A stretch of DNA of 64,000 bases from Lachnospiraceae bacterium (GTDB lineage Bacteria; Bacillota; Clostridia; Lachnospirales; Lachnospiraceae), in contig JAQXLY010000058.1 of assembly GCA_029012365.1 (NCBI GenBank), positions 1-64,000 of the forward strand. Direction: 5' to 3'. Positions within the stretch are counted from its first letter, which is position 1. Each line of letters begins with the position of its first letter. The notes under the pieces were generated by a model, which was given only the letters and a program-made list of their open reading frames with translations, ran no database searches and was not told where the DNA came from. This document shows, piece by piece, positions 26,224 through 34,328 of the stretch. Both the position numbers and the translations under genes were made by a program.

Positions 26224-26436
26224 ATGAAGTCTATAAGAATGAAAATTACAGCGGCGATTGTAGATACAATGGATGGTGTAAACCGGACGATTACGGAGTC
26301 TGCGGATGGCGTAAGCATGATTGCGGAAAAGATCGGAGTTGCGGTGGAAAAGACGGCAGAGGGTTATGAGCATTTGCGTAAGAGTGAAGAAAGTCTGGAT
26401 CTTTTGAAGGAACTGATTGAGAAGTTTAGTATGTAG
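26224..26436 (+). pseudogene. Chemoreceptor reduced to its two ends by an internal deletion
   Basis: 70 codons. The start MKSIRMKITAAIV is the typical beginning of a membrane chemoreceptor; it is joined in frame to MDGVNRTITESADGVSMIA and a receptor-like C-terminal tail. About 500-600 residues of a normal receptor are missing. Promoter, ribosome site (AAAGGAAG) and stop are intact, so the short soluble peptide could be made. Probably a deletion relic; a dominant or decoy role in chemoreceptor arrays cannot be excluded. Confidence 0.6.
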
Positions 26437-26459
26437 TGCCCGTAGAAAGGAGAGTTTGT

Positions 26460-27569
26460 ATGAAAGAATTTCACTTAAAGGAATGGCTGGCACCGGTTTG
26501 GAAGGGCGGAGCAATCTACGAGGAATCCGTGTGCTTTTATGAAGATGCAATGGGAAAAGAACAGGGCGGGCATCTTTTATATACGCCGAAGAGAATCAGT
26601 AAGATTACAAATCATGACGGAACGGTGGAATATGAGGAGAAGAAGGATTATGAAGTGACAGAATATGGAATCAGGCGTACCGAAGGAAGTCGTATTCCGG
26701 TGCTTGCGAGGGCAGAGTATTGTGAAAACTACACGGAACAGCCATGGGCTGGCTGGCTTTGCATGCCGGGTAAGGAGCAGTTTGTCCGTATTTTGCCGAA
26801 TGTGTATACTTATCAGGCGTTGGTAACGTATGAGGCAGAGGGGGCATGGACCGGCTGTATCCCGGAGCGTCAGGGAGCGAAATTAGTACATACTTATGAG
26901 AAGCTGGAAGCCGGAGAACCGCTTCATGTTGTTTTTTTCGGTGACAGCATTACGGCAGGCTGGGAAGCCAGCGGTGCCGATGAACCGGCAGTCGATATGG
27001 GCTCTCTTGCACCGATGAAGGTGCAGTCCGACCGTTACCCGTATATGCCTGTCTGGGCGGAGCTGGTGACAGGAAAGCTACGGGAGTCTTACCCGCAGGC
27101 GGCGATTACAAAGGATAATCTGTCCTCCGGCGGTTCCACGGCAAAATGGGGCGCAGAGCATGTGAATGAATTGTTTGACCGTGTGGATACGCCGGATTTG
27201 GTATTTATCGGCTTTGGAATGAACTGCATGTGGGATCCGGCAGAGGAATTCATTGGATATATCGAAGCCATTATGAACGAGCTGCGCGGAAGAAATCCGA
27301 AGTGCGAGTTCGTTCTTTACCCGGCTATGACTGCCAACAGGGAGATTGAGACATATCAGAATGATTTTATGCTTACCTACGAAAAGGCATTACAGGATTA
27401 TGCGGGAAACCACTCCGGTGTGATAGCGGCTCCGGTACACAGTATGTTTAAAGAAATGGAAAAACGGGGGAAAACATATTACGAATATAGCGGAAATTGT
27501 GTGAATCATCCGAATGATTTTGCGATTCGTTTGTACGGACAGACGATATGGGAGACGCTTTGCAAGTAG
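26460..27569 (+). CDS. SGNH/GDSL carbohydrate esterase (two-domain, CE2-like)
   Basis: 369 residues. About 1-150 is a beta-rich N-terminal part; about 155-369 is an SGNH hydrolase with block I VFFGDSITAGW (Ser nucleophile), block II SSGGSTAKWG, block III FIGFGMNCMW and block V VNHPND (catalytic His). The Asp that usually precedes the His is Asn/Cys here, as in Ser-His dyad esterases of family CE2. No signal peptide, so it acts inside the cell, probably removing acetyl groups from imported oligosaccharides. GAAAGGAGAG lies before ATG 26460. Followed 89 bases later by an alpha-xylosidase, which points to xyloglucan- or xylan-derived sugars. Confidence 0.8.
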   Translation: MKEFHLKEWLAPVWKGGAIYEESVCFYEDAMGKEQGGHLLYTPKRISKITNHDGTVEYEEKKDYEVTEYGIRRTEGSRIPVLARAEYCENYTEQPWAGWLCMPGKEQFVRILPNVYTYQALVTYEAEGAWTGCIPERQGAKLVHTYEKLEAGEPLHVVFFGDSITAGWEASGADEPAVDMGSLAPMKVQSDRYPYMPVWAELVTGKLRESYPQAAITKDNLSSGGSTAKWGAEHVNELFDRVDTPDLVFIGFGMNCMWDPAEEFIGYIEAIMNELRGRNPKCEFVLYPAMTANREIETYQNDFMLTYEKALQDYAGNHSGVIAAPVHSMFKEMEKRGKTYYEYSGNCVNHPNDFAIRLYGQTIWETLCK

Positions 27570-27583
27570 AGGTATGGCTACAT

Positions 27584-27628
27584 GGCTGTAGTAAGCGAAT
27601 GACTGCAAAGGCTGTAGTAAGCGGATGA
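27584..27628 (+). repeat. Short direct repeat between esterase and alpha-xylosidase genes
   Basis: A 19-base unit GGCTGTAGTAAGCGAATGA (27584-27602) is repeated with one change at 27610-27628, period 26. Function unknown; possibly a slippage product in the 89-base spacer. Confidence 0.6.
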
Positions 27629-27658
27629 AGACAAATTTTATTAAAAAGGAGAAGGCGT

Positions 27659-29989
27659 ATGAAATTTAACAACGGATGCTGGTTACAGAAGGAAGGCTGT
27701 CAGTGCTTTGCACCGGCGGAGGCCTATTTTACAAAGGTGACGGAGACAGAGGTGACGATTTGTGCACCGACAAGTCGTGTTTACAATAAGGGGTGTACGC
27801 TTGGCGGAATTAATCTGACGGTAAAGATTACTTCTCCGAGAGAGGATGTACTCCGCGTACAGACATATCATCATCTGGGGGCGGTTGTGACAGAACCGGC
27901 ATTTGAGCTTAATCTGCAGGAAATGCCGCTGACGGTAACGGAAACGGATGAAAAGATAGTGGTGGAAAGCGGAAAGCTGAGCCTTACGATTACGAAAAAT
28001 CCGTGGTCCATGGTGTATGCAAGGGACGGTAAGGTGCTGACGAAAAGCTCCGGCAAGGACCTTGCCCTGATGAAGACAAACTGGAAGGGTGATTATTATG
28101 ATAAGGGTGACAACGAGGATACCTACATGCGCCAACAGCTTACACTCGGAGTAGGCGAGCTCCTTTACGGCACCGGCGAGCATTTTACGCCGTTTGTGAA
28201 AAACGGGCAAAGCATTGATATCTGGAATGAAGATGGCGGCACAAGTACGGAGCAGGCATACAAAAATATTCCGTTTTATCTCTCAAACCGTAATTACGGT
28301 GTGCTTGTAAATCACCCGGAGCGGGTATCCTTTGAGCTCGGCACCGAAATGGTAACAAGAGCGGAGTTCTCGGTCGAGGGCGGGTATCTGGACTATTTCC
28401 TTTTCGGCGGCGACTCCATGAAGGATGTGCTGGTGGCATATACGGATTTGACCGGAAAGCCGTCGCTTCCGGCACCGTGGACCTTCGGACTGTGGTTGTC
28501 CACGTCCTTTACCACAAGCTACGACGAAGCAACGGTTATGAGCTTTATCGACGGAATGCTTGACCGTGGAATTCCGCTTCGGACGTTCCACTTTGACTGT
28601 TGCTGGATGAAGGAATTTCACTGGTCGGACTTTGTGTGGGATGAGCGTGTGTTCCCGGACCCGGTGGGAATGTTGAAACGAATCAAAGAAAAGGGATTAA
28701 ATATCTGTGTCTGGATTAATTCCTATATCGGGCAGGAGTCTAAGCTGTTCAGGGAAGGAATGGAAAAGGGCTACTTTATCAAGCGGCCGAACGGGCAGGT
28801 GTTCCAGTGGGATATGTGGCAGCCGGGCATGGCAATTGTAGACTTTACGAATCCGGCAGCGTATGCATGGTTCCAGGAAAAGCTGGAGGTGCTGTTAGAT
28901 ATGGGTGTGGACTGCTTTAAGACGGACTTCGGTGAACGGATTCCGACGGATGTGGTGTATTTTGACGGCTCCGACCCGAAGAAAATGCACAATTATTATA
29001 CCTATCTTTACAATAAGTGCGTGTATGAGCTTCTGGAGCGGAAACGCGGAAAAGGCGAGGCAGTATTATTTGCCCGTTCAGCGACAGTGGGTGGTCAGAA
29101 ATTCCCGGTACACTGGGGCGGTGACTGCTGGTCGGATTATGAGTCCATGGAAGAAAGCCTGCGGGGCGGATTATCTCTGATGATGAGCGGCTTCGGTTTC
29201 TGGGCTCATGATATCGGCGGCTTTGAGCATACCTCTACACCGGACGTATATAAACGCTGGGTGGCATTCGGCCTGCTCTCCTCCCACAGTCGTCTGCACG
29301 GAAGTACGTCATACCGCGTGCCGTGGGTGTACGACGAAGAGGCGGTGGATGTGTGCAGATTCTTTACCCGCCTGAAGGCAAGGCTGATGCCGTACCTGTA
29401 TGAAACGGCAATCTATACAAGCAAAACCGGTATCCCGACTATGCGTAGTATGGTACTGGAATTTAGCGGGGACAGAAATTGCAGCTATCTGGACAAGCAA
29501 TATATGCTGGGCGACAGCCTTTTGGTGGCACCGCTGTTCCGTGAGGACGGCATCGCCGAATACTACCTGCCGGAAGGAAGATGGACGAACTTTTTCACCG
29601 GCAAAGTCGTAGAGGGCGGCAAATGGTACACCGAGCACCACGATTACTTCAGCCTTCCGCTCATGGTAAAAGAGGGTTCCGTTATCGCACTCGGCGCAAG
29701 AGACGACAAGCCGGACTATGACTATGCGGATGGGGTGGAGCTGCGGATTTATGAGCCGGCAGACGGCATGACGGTAGAAAAGTCGGTGTACGGCATGGAT
29801 CAGAAGGAAGAACTTAAGATTGTTGTCAGTCAGGAAGACGGAAGGATTATGATTGAGACAGAGGCGAAAAAACCGTATACCGTGAGATTGGTAAACCGGA
29901 AGGTAAGTTCTGTGGAAGGCGCAGAGGTAAGATATGATGGGGAAGATACGGTGGTAACAGGAAAGGCAGGACGTATGGTGCTTGCATAG
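27659..29989 (+). CDS. yicI: GH31 alpha-xylosidase (YicI type)
   Basis: 776 residues, almost the length of E. coli YicI (772). The nucleophile is Asp423 in CFKTDFGERIPTD and the acid/base Asp489 in HWGGDCWSDYESM; the stretches GFGFWAHDIGGFE and LLSSHSRLHGSTSYRVPW are YicI-like. It removes alpha-xylose from the non-reducing end of isoprimeverose and xyloglucan oligosaccharides in the cytoplasm (no signal peptide). AAAAGGAGAAGG precedes the ATG. Likely co-transcribed with the esterase. Confidence 0.92.
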   Translation: MKFNNGCWLQKEGCQCFAPAEAYFTKVTETEVTICAPTSRVYNKGCTLGGINLTVKITSPREDVLRVQTYHHLGAVVTEPAFELNLQEMPLTVTETDEKIVVESGKLSLTITKNPWSMVYARDGKVLTKSSGKDLALMKTNWKGDYYDKGDNEDTYMRQQLTLGVGELLYGTGEHFTPFVKNGQSIDIWNEDGGTSTEQAYKNIPFYLSNRNYGVLVNHPERVSFELGTEMVTRAEFSVEGGYLDYFLFGGDSMKDVLVAYTDLTGKPSLPAPWTFGLWLSTSFTTSYDEATVMSFIDGMLDRGIPLRTFHFDCCWMKEFHWSDFVWDERVFPDPVGMLKRIKEKGLNICVWINSYIGQESKLFREGMEKGYFIKRPNGQVFQWDMWQPGMAIVDFTNPAAYAWFQEKLEVLLDMGVDCFKTDFGERIPTDVVYFDGSDPKKMHNYYTYLYNKCVYELLERKRGKGEAVLFARSATVGGQKFPVHWGGDCWSDYESMEESLRGGLSLMMSGFGFWAHDIGGFEHTSTPDVYKRWVAFGLLSSHSRLHGSTSYRVPWVYDEEAVDVCRFFTRLKARLMPYLYETAIYTSKTGIPTMRSMVLEFSGDRNCSYLDKQYMLGDSLLVAPLFREDGIAEYYLPEGRWTNFFTGKVVEGGKWYTEHHDYFSLPLMVKEGSVIALGARDDKPDYDYADGVELRIYEPADGMTVEKSVYGMDQKEELKIVVSQEDGRIMIETEAKKPYTVRLVNRKVSSVEGAEVRYDGEDTVVTGKAGRMVLA

Positions 29990-30089
29990 GGAGTAAGGTG
30001 GCACTGTAGTAAAAGCGGCATAAAGGTTGACGTGACCTAATAAGCAGTCTATGTAGTTACTATTCACAGTCTCTGAAATGTAATAATAT

Positions 30090-30173
30090 AAGCCATGGTG
30101 GATTGAACCGCCTCCAAAAAAAAGTCAGACCAAAAATCTGACAATCTGGGGGACGGGTCAAATGCCGTGGCTT
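30090..30173 (+). other. Structured inverted-repeat element after the alpha-xylosidase gene
   Basis: Nested arms: AAGCCATGG (30090-30098) with CCGTGGCTT (30165-30173); TTGAACCGCCTCC (30103-30115) with GGGGGACGGGTCAA (30148-30161); and an inner GTCAGA/TCTGAC hairpin (30124-30142). The outer stem runs into TTTT, so it could act as a terminator for the GH31 transcript. The elaborate nesting also suits a small palindromic repeat element. Confidence 0.5.
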
Positions 30174-30215
30174 TTCTGCTACAATAGGGCGGAGTTTGAG
30201 GTTGTGGAGTTGCGC

Positions 30216-30341
30216 TCAGGTGTCCTTACGCAGAATATCTAAGAAATCCTCGTAGGAGAATACCCGGTTTCTTGCTGCATTGGTGGTTTCTTTTAAAATA
30301 CCGAGTTCTGTAAGCTTTTTTACAGCGGTGGCGGCACGCTC
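30216..30341 (-). pseudogene. C-terminal remnant of a Fic-family protein
   Basis: On the minus strand 41 codons read ERAATAVKKLTELGILKETT then ARNRVFSYEDFLDILRKDT and a stop. This is the winged-helix tail found at the end of many Fic (AMP-transferase) proteins. The Fic core (HPFxxGNGR) is absent; the open frame starts abruptly at 30341 next to an inverted repeat. Dead fragment. Confidence 0.6.
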
Positions 30342-30407
30342 TTATTTCAAAAAGTCACGACAAATTGAAATAAGACGTGGGCGAAAGAGTATTTTATTTC
30401 AAAAACT
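30341..30407. repeat. Inverted repeat at the edge of the Fic remnant
   Basis: CTTATTTCAA (30341-30350) and TTGAAATAAG (30365-30374) are a perfect inverted repeat. A near copy TTTATTTCAAAAACT follows at 30393-30407. It could be an old operator of the lost fic gene or a scar of the event that removed it. Confidence 0.45.
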
Positions 30408-30545
30408 AAAGCAGTTATAAGGAGTGAGCGGTTATGACGGTTGTTGCCGGTTATGCCGGAAAGCAGAATTATACCGGTTCTTATGGTTGGTACAAAAGAG
30501 GATAAATACTACAGGGCAGATTATTCTGGAAGATATTTTGGTTGA

Positions 30546-30638
30546 AACTAACCGAAATATCTTACGGAAAACTTGAAAAAAAGAACGCAGTGATGTATAC
30601 TATAAGAAATTTAGGGAAAAACTAACTAAAATATCTTA
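30546..30638 (+). promoter_or_regulatory. Promoter of the ATPase gene flanked by 19-bp direct repeats
   Basis: TTGAAA (30573-30578), 17-base spacer, TATACT (30596-30601). AACTAACCGAAATATCTTA (30546-30564) lies upstream and a copy with two changes (30620-30638) downstream, the second next to the ribosome site. The placement on both sides of the promoter suggests a pair of operators for an unknown repressor. Confidence 0.55.
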
Positions 30639-30652
30639 TAGGAGCGGTCGGT

Positions 30653-31909
30653 ATGGAAAAAGAAATCAAAAGAGATTATTATCTGGAACAACTGATAAAC
30701 CGTAAAGGCAACGGTTTGATTAAGGTTGTAACGGGAATCAGAAGATGCGGGAAATCATATTTACTTCGTACTTTATTTAAAAAGCACCTGATAGAGAGTG
30801 GAGTAGAAGAAAGCCATATTATCGAGATGGCGTTTGACTTATTTGATAATATAGAATATCGAAATCCGAAGGTCTTTTACCCTTGGGCAAAGGAACAGCT
30901 TAAGGATGGAGAAAAGTATTACTTTCTTTTAGATGAGGTACAGCTGCTGGATGAATTTGTAAGCGTTTTGAATGGATTGGCGGATAAAAAGAATTGTGAT
31001 GTTTATGTAACCGGAAGTAATGCAAGGTTTCTTTCAAGAGATATAGCAACTGAATTTGGCGGAAGAGGAGATGAGGTTCATATGTATCCTTTGAGCTTCT
31101 CTGAATTTATGACCGTATATGACGGGAATCGGTATGACGGTTGGAATGAATATGTCACTTACGGAGGAATTCCGCTTGTAGTTTTAGCTGAGACCGATGA
31201 ACAGAAAATTGCTCTTTTGGATAATCTATTTAAGGAAACGTATTTAAGCGATATTGTGAAACGAAACAAAATCAGAAATGTAGGAGAGATGGAATCTTTA
31301 TTGGATGTACTTTCATCTGCAATCGGTTCGTTAACAAACCCGAATAAGCTGCAAAAGACATTTAAGAGTGTAAGCAAATCAAAAATAACGGCCACTACTA
31401 TCACAAAATATATTGAGTATTTGGAAGATGCGTTCTTGATTGAAGAAGCGAATCGATATGACATTAAGGGAAAGTCCTATATCGGAACACCGTTAAAGTA
31501 CTATTTTATGGATATGGGGCTTCGAAATTCACGAATCAATTACAGGCAGATGGAAGTAACGCATTCGATGGAAAATGTGATATATAATGAACTTAGGATG
31601 CGAGGATTTCGCGTGGATGTAGGGAATCTTACAATTGTGGAAAACGGTAAGGAAGGGAAGCCGGTAAAAAAGCAATTGGAAGTTGATTTTATTTGCAATA
31701 AGGGCTCTAAGAGGTATTATATTCAATCTGCATATATGCTTGGTACAGCGGAAAAGCTGGAACAGGAGCTTCGCCCTTTTTCTAAGATTAGGGATTCCTT
31801 TAAAAAAATAGTTATTACATCAGATACTCCGAAGCCTTTTTATAATGAGGATGGAATCCTGATGATGAATGTATATGATTTTTTACTAAATGCGGATTCA
31901 TTGGAATAG
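30653..31909 (+). CDS. AAA ATPase with DUF4143 domain
   Basis: 418 residues. N-terminal AAA_14 ATPase: Walker A GIRRCGKSYLL (about 28-38), Walker B YFLLDEVQLLD, sensor VTGSNARFLSRDI, and PLSFSEF. C-terminal DUF4143 restriction-enzyme-like part with KQLEVDFICNKG (a D...E-x-D/K-like site). Such proteins are common in gut bacteria in variable numbers; their biological role is not established. Stand-alone gene with its own promoter. Ribosome site ATAGGAG. Appears intact. Confidence 0.85.
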   Translation: MEKEIKRDYYLEQLINRKGNGLIKVVTGIRRCGKSYLLRTLFKKHLIESGVEESHIIEMAFDLFDNIEYRNPKVFYPWAKEQLKDGEKYYFLLDEVQLLDEFVSVLNGLADKKNCDVYVTGSNARFLSRDIATEFGGRGDEVHMYPLSFSEFMTVYDGNRYDGWNEYVTYGGIPLVVLAETDEQKIALLDNLFKETYLSDIVKRNKIRNVGEMESLLDVLSSAIGSLTNPNKLQKTFKSVSKSKITATTITKYIEYLEDAFLIEEANRYDIKGKSYIGTPLKYYFMDMGLRNSRINYRQMEVTHSMENVIYNELRMRGFRVDVGNLTIVENGKEGKPVKKQLEVDFICNKGSKRYYIQSAYMLGTAEKLEQELRPFSKIRDSFKKIVITSDTPKPFYNEDGILMMNVYDFLLNADSLE

Positions 31910-32033
31910 CAGAATACAGATTATGCCGTATTTAGTGATAGCAGTATGGCGAATGATAGCGTTGCTGCGAATTTTGAACAGATTTTTGTAACCTATAGTC
32001 CAGAGACAGTACGGAAGGTGCTGTAATGGGGAA

Positions 32034-32144
32034 GACATCTGGATGAGTCAAGCGGCCATTGCCCGGATGTATAACACTACGCCTCAGAATATAACCATGC
32101 ACATCAAGAACATCTATGAGGCTGGTGAATCGGTCGAAGTCTGA
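32034..32144 (+). pseudogene. N-terminal remnant of a RhuM-family protein
   Basis: 36 codons, DIWMSQAAIARMYNTTPQNI then TMHIKNIYEAGE, match the beginning of RhuM-like proteins (WLSQ..IA.LF.T...NI..HIKNI...GEL). The rest is lost after a stop. RhuM-type genes are often carried with restriction-modification and toxin-like genes. Between 31910 and 32033 an open stretch reads without recognised similarity. Confidence 0.6.
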
Positions 32145-32181
32145 GAAAAGTCCGTTTTATTGGACTGCATATGAGTATAAT

Positions 32182-32227
32182 GAGAACCAGGATAGAGGTA
32201 CAAATCCTTTTCGTGGTTCTCGTTTTT
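32182..32227 (+). terminator. Rho-independent terminator
   Basis: GAGAACCA (32182-32189) pairs with TGGTTCTC (32214-32221), with an inner GGAT/ATCC stem, followed by G and five T. It closes off the ATPase / RhuM-remnant segment and lies just before the small gene at 32247. Confidence 0.75.
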
Positions 32228-32246
32228 GTTTTCGGAGGTAATGCTT

Positions 32247-32612
32247 ATGCATATTTTGGCATTTATCTTACTGTTTGTTTCTGGTTCGGTTGGTGCCGCA
32301 TGTGACGGTGATTTTTCAGGACTGCAGGCAAATAACAAAGTGACCGGAGTATTTGTATTCCATGGAAACGCCAGAATGAACAGAACGGAGTGGGGAAAGA
32401 AGCCAAGGTGGCAAAAAAGAGAAAAAAGACGAGAATCGAGAGCTTGTTTGAACAGATTGAGAAGGAGGGGAAAGACAAGTAATAGAGATTTGCAATTTTG
32501 GATTGCATTTGTATTACAAAAAGGGTCGACGGAACAAATCCGGTCAAATTCAACATCAAATCTAATTGAATTAAAGGGATGCTTGCTGGACTTTCTTCGT
32601 GGTAAGATTTGA
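32247..32612 (+). CDS. Small hydrophobic-start protein, probably scrambled in its second half
   Basis: Starts MHILAFILLFVSGSVGAACDG, a plausible membrane helix, with GGAGG 8 bases upstream. From about residue 42 the composition becomes basic and unlike a membrane protein. In another frame the stretch 32413-32479 encodes KRKKTRIESLFEQIEKEGK, which looks like a genuine protein tail. So the true gene may be two fragments joined by a deletion or frameshift. Not recognised; low confidence as a functional gene. Confidence 0.3.
   Translation: MHILAFILLFVSGSVGAACDGDFSGLQANNKVTGVFVFHGNARMNRTEWGKKPRWQKREKRRESRACLNRLRRRGKTSNRDLQFWIAFVLQKGSTEQIRSNSTSNLIELKGCLLDFLRGKI
32413..32479 (+). repeat. Diverged direct repeat, copy 1
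   Basis: About 67 bases nearly repeated at 33504-33570 (roughly 85 percent identical by eye). One frame encodes KKTRIESLFEQIEKEGKDK and a stop, a likely C-terminus of a lost protein. The two copies flank the pair of small cysteine/membrane proteins. Confidence 0.65.
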
Positions 32613-32677
32613 ATCAGGATAGATTATAAATGTAGCAAAGAAAACCTAACGCAGTTAAGAAAGAGGGGGCAGATGAT

Positions 32678-32926
32678 ATGAGTGTAGATAACAGACGTTG
32701 TCCGGAGTGTGACGGAGAAAATGATTTTCATTATGGGAACTGTATTTACGATGGTACAGACGGACCGGGAAATTGTTCCTTTGGTTCAAAGAGGAGCTCA
32801 AATCAATCCGGCGGAAAGTTTTGGCTCTTTTATATAGTTGTTCTTGTTATTGGTTATGGGATAAATGAGTTATTAGGAGCTATTATACTGATTGGATTAA
32901 TCATTTGGTTATGCATATGCAAATAA
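32678..32926 (+). CDS. Small zinc-ribbon-like membrane protein
   Basis: 82 residues. N-terminal CPECDGENDFHYGNC has a CxxC followed by further Cys, like half a zinc ribbon. The second half is one long hydrophobic segment (FWLFYIVVLVIGYGI and beyond, ending LCICK), probably one or two helices. Ribosome site AGAGGGGG about 7 bases before the ATG. Adjacent to another Cys-plus-membrane protein at 32973. Function unknown. Confidence 0.6.
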   Translation: MSVDNRRCPECDGENDFHYGNCIYDGTDGPGNCSFGSKRSSNQSGGKFWLFYIVVLVIGYGINELLGAIILIGLIIWLCICK

Positions 32927-32972
32927 GCCATATGCAAATAAGCTAGTTCAAAAGCAAAAGGAGGAATGGGTT

Positions 32973-33407
32973 ATGAACAAAAAATTAGACGGAATGAGCA
33001 CAGGAATGGCAATTCTATGTACCATCGGTATTTTACTTTTTATCGGTTGGCTGATTGACCTTGGAACACCAAAGTGCAGTAAAAGCGGATGCGACAATGA
33101 TGCAAAGGAGGGTAGTAGATATTGCTGGTTACATGACAATACATCATACAGCTATAAGAGTAGCAGAAAATCTTCCTCCGGATGCAGTAGCAGCTCATCT
33201 ACCTCGAAAAGCAGCACTACTACCGGAGCAAAGAGTTACAGAACGACATCAGGCAGCTCTTCAAAGAAAAGATACAGTTCCTCAGATTCTTATGATGACG
33301 GCTATAATGCTATCTATGATGATGATGATTACGACTGGAACAGATACCGGAGAGATGATGATTACGCAGCGGGCGTGGACGATGCGATGGAGGATGAGGA
33401 TTGGTAG
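32973..33407 (+). CDS. Membrane protein with Cys/His motif, Ser-rich linker and acidic tail
   Basis: 144 residues. One membrane helix (about 10-32), then CSKSGCDNDAKEGSRYCWLH, a compact Cys/His site that could bind zinc. Next comes a run rich in Ser/Thr/Lys (about 58-102) and a strongly acidic Tyr/Asp tail ending DYAAGVDDAMEDEDW. AAAGGAGG before the ATG. It reads like an assembly or scaffold protein facing the cytoplasm, but no function is known to me. 46 bases after the small zinc-ribbon protein, so the two are probably one operon. Confidence 0.65.
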   Translation: MNKKLDGMSTGMAILCTIGILLFIGWLIDLGTPKCSKSGCDNDAKEGSRYCWLHDNTSYSYKSSRKSSSGCSSSSSTSKSSTTTGAKSYRTTSGSSSKKRYSSSDSYDDGYNAIYDDDDYDWNRYRRDDDYAAGVDDAMEDEDW

Positions 33408-33503
33408 TGACAAGTGAGGATACCGGGGGATTTCATAAGCAGAATATGGCGTAGGACAATTTTTACGATGTCGTTCAATACATTTCTGGCACAATAAAGG
33501 GAC

Positions 33504-33570
33504 AAAAAGGAGAAAAAAGACGAGAAATGAGAGCTTGTTTGAATAGATAGAGAAGGATGGACGAGATAAA
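33504..33570 (+). repeat. Diverged direct repeat, copy 2
   Basis: Second copy of the 67-base repeat at 32413-32479, here with an in-frame stop in the protein-tail reading. The gap 33408-33720 otherwise holds nothing recognisable. Confidence 0.65.
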
Positions 33571-33720
33571 AAGGTAGAAAATCTTTGAAAAGTGTCGAAA
33601 AGGTTTAAAATGGGGTTGAGTATAGCAAGAGATTCTGATAAAATGGTGATTAGGATATAGGCACTGCTTATAAAAGCTGTACCACTTGAGATATTGGGTT
33701 GATATATTAATTATAGGATT

Positions 33721-34218
33721 TTGCATTGTTTGGGGATAGATTCTTTTCGTAATTTATCAAAGGACAAAATTATGGAGTTTGCTTCAATGATTCCTTATAT
33801 GGACAAGGATGTGACAATTGCTATCATCAATCAATTTCCGGTATATGCAGATTTTGGAAAGGTAACAATAGAACAGTATACACAGGCATGTAGCAATATT
33901 CTTGAAAAGAATAGGGAAAGTCAAATGACTGTTATTAATGGTTATCAAACGATTCTTGATGCATTAGCGAAGAGGATTGAGAAGGAAAATATATCTGAGA
34001 TAGAACGAAAGTCAATTACGGAAGATATGATTGCGGTAGCGGATAAGATTGCTGAAGCAGACATACAGAATAAGAATTTTCTTGAGAGGATGGGATCTAA
34101 ACTTCTGTGGGCTGTAGGGATTGTTTTTGTTGCAATTGGTGCGGGAATTGAAATTCATTCAGCATTTGGAGATGTAGATTCTTTACCACAGGTGTCAGGT
34201 GATGAGGAAGAGCGTTGA
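33721..34218 (+). CDS. Hypothetical protein with C-terminal membrane helix, possibly 5'-truncated
   Basis: Up to 165 residues. Mostly helical and charged (KIMEFASMIPYMDKDVTIAI, then many Glu/Lys), with one membrane helix near the end (LLWAVGIVFVAIGAGIEI) and a short acidic tail. The only upstream start is TTG at 33721 with no ribosome site, so the N-terminus may have been lost. I recall similar tail-anchored proteins from Lachnospiraceae genomes but no function. Confidence 0.45.
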   Translation: MHCLGIDSFRNLSKDKIMEFASMIPYMDKDVTIAIINQFPVYADFGKVTIEQYTQACSNILEKNRESQMTVINGYQTILDALAKRIEKENISEIERKSITEDMIAVADKIAEADIQNKNFLERMGSKLLWAVGIVFVAIGAGIEIHSAFGDVDSLPQVSGDEEER

Positions 34219-34328
34219 AATGAATGCGATAATTACAGTGAATTAAAAGTGGCTGCGATGAATATACGATAGAAATGTTTATCCGGCAAGAGATGGAATC
34301 TGAAAAGTTTTCTAAAGGTGAAGGAACT

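Noticed and set aside
31918-32025. Open frame of 36 codons before the RhuM remnant
   Set aside because: No start codon with ribosome site and no recognisable family; treated as non-coding remnant.
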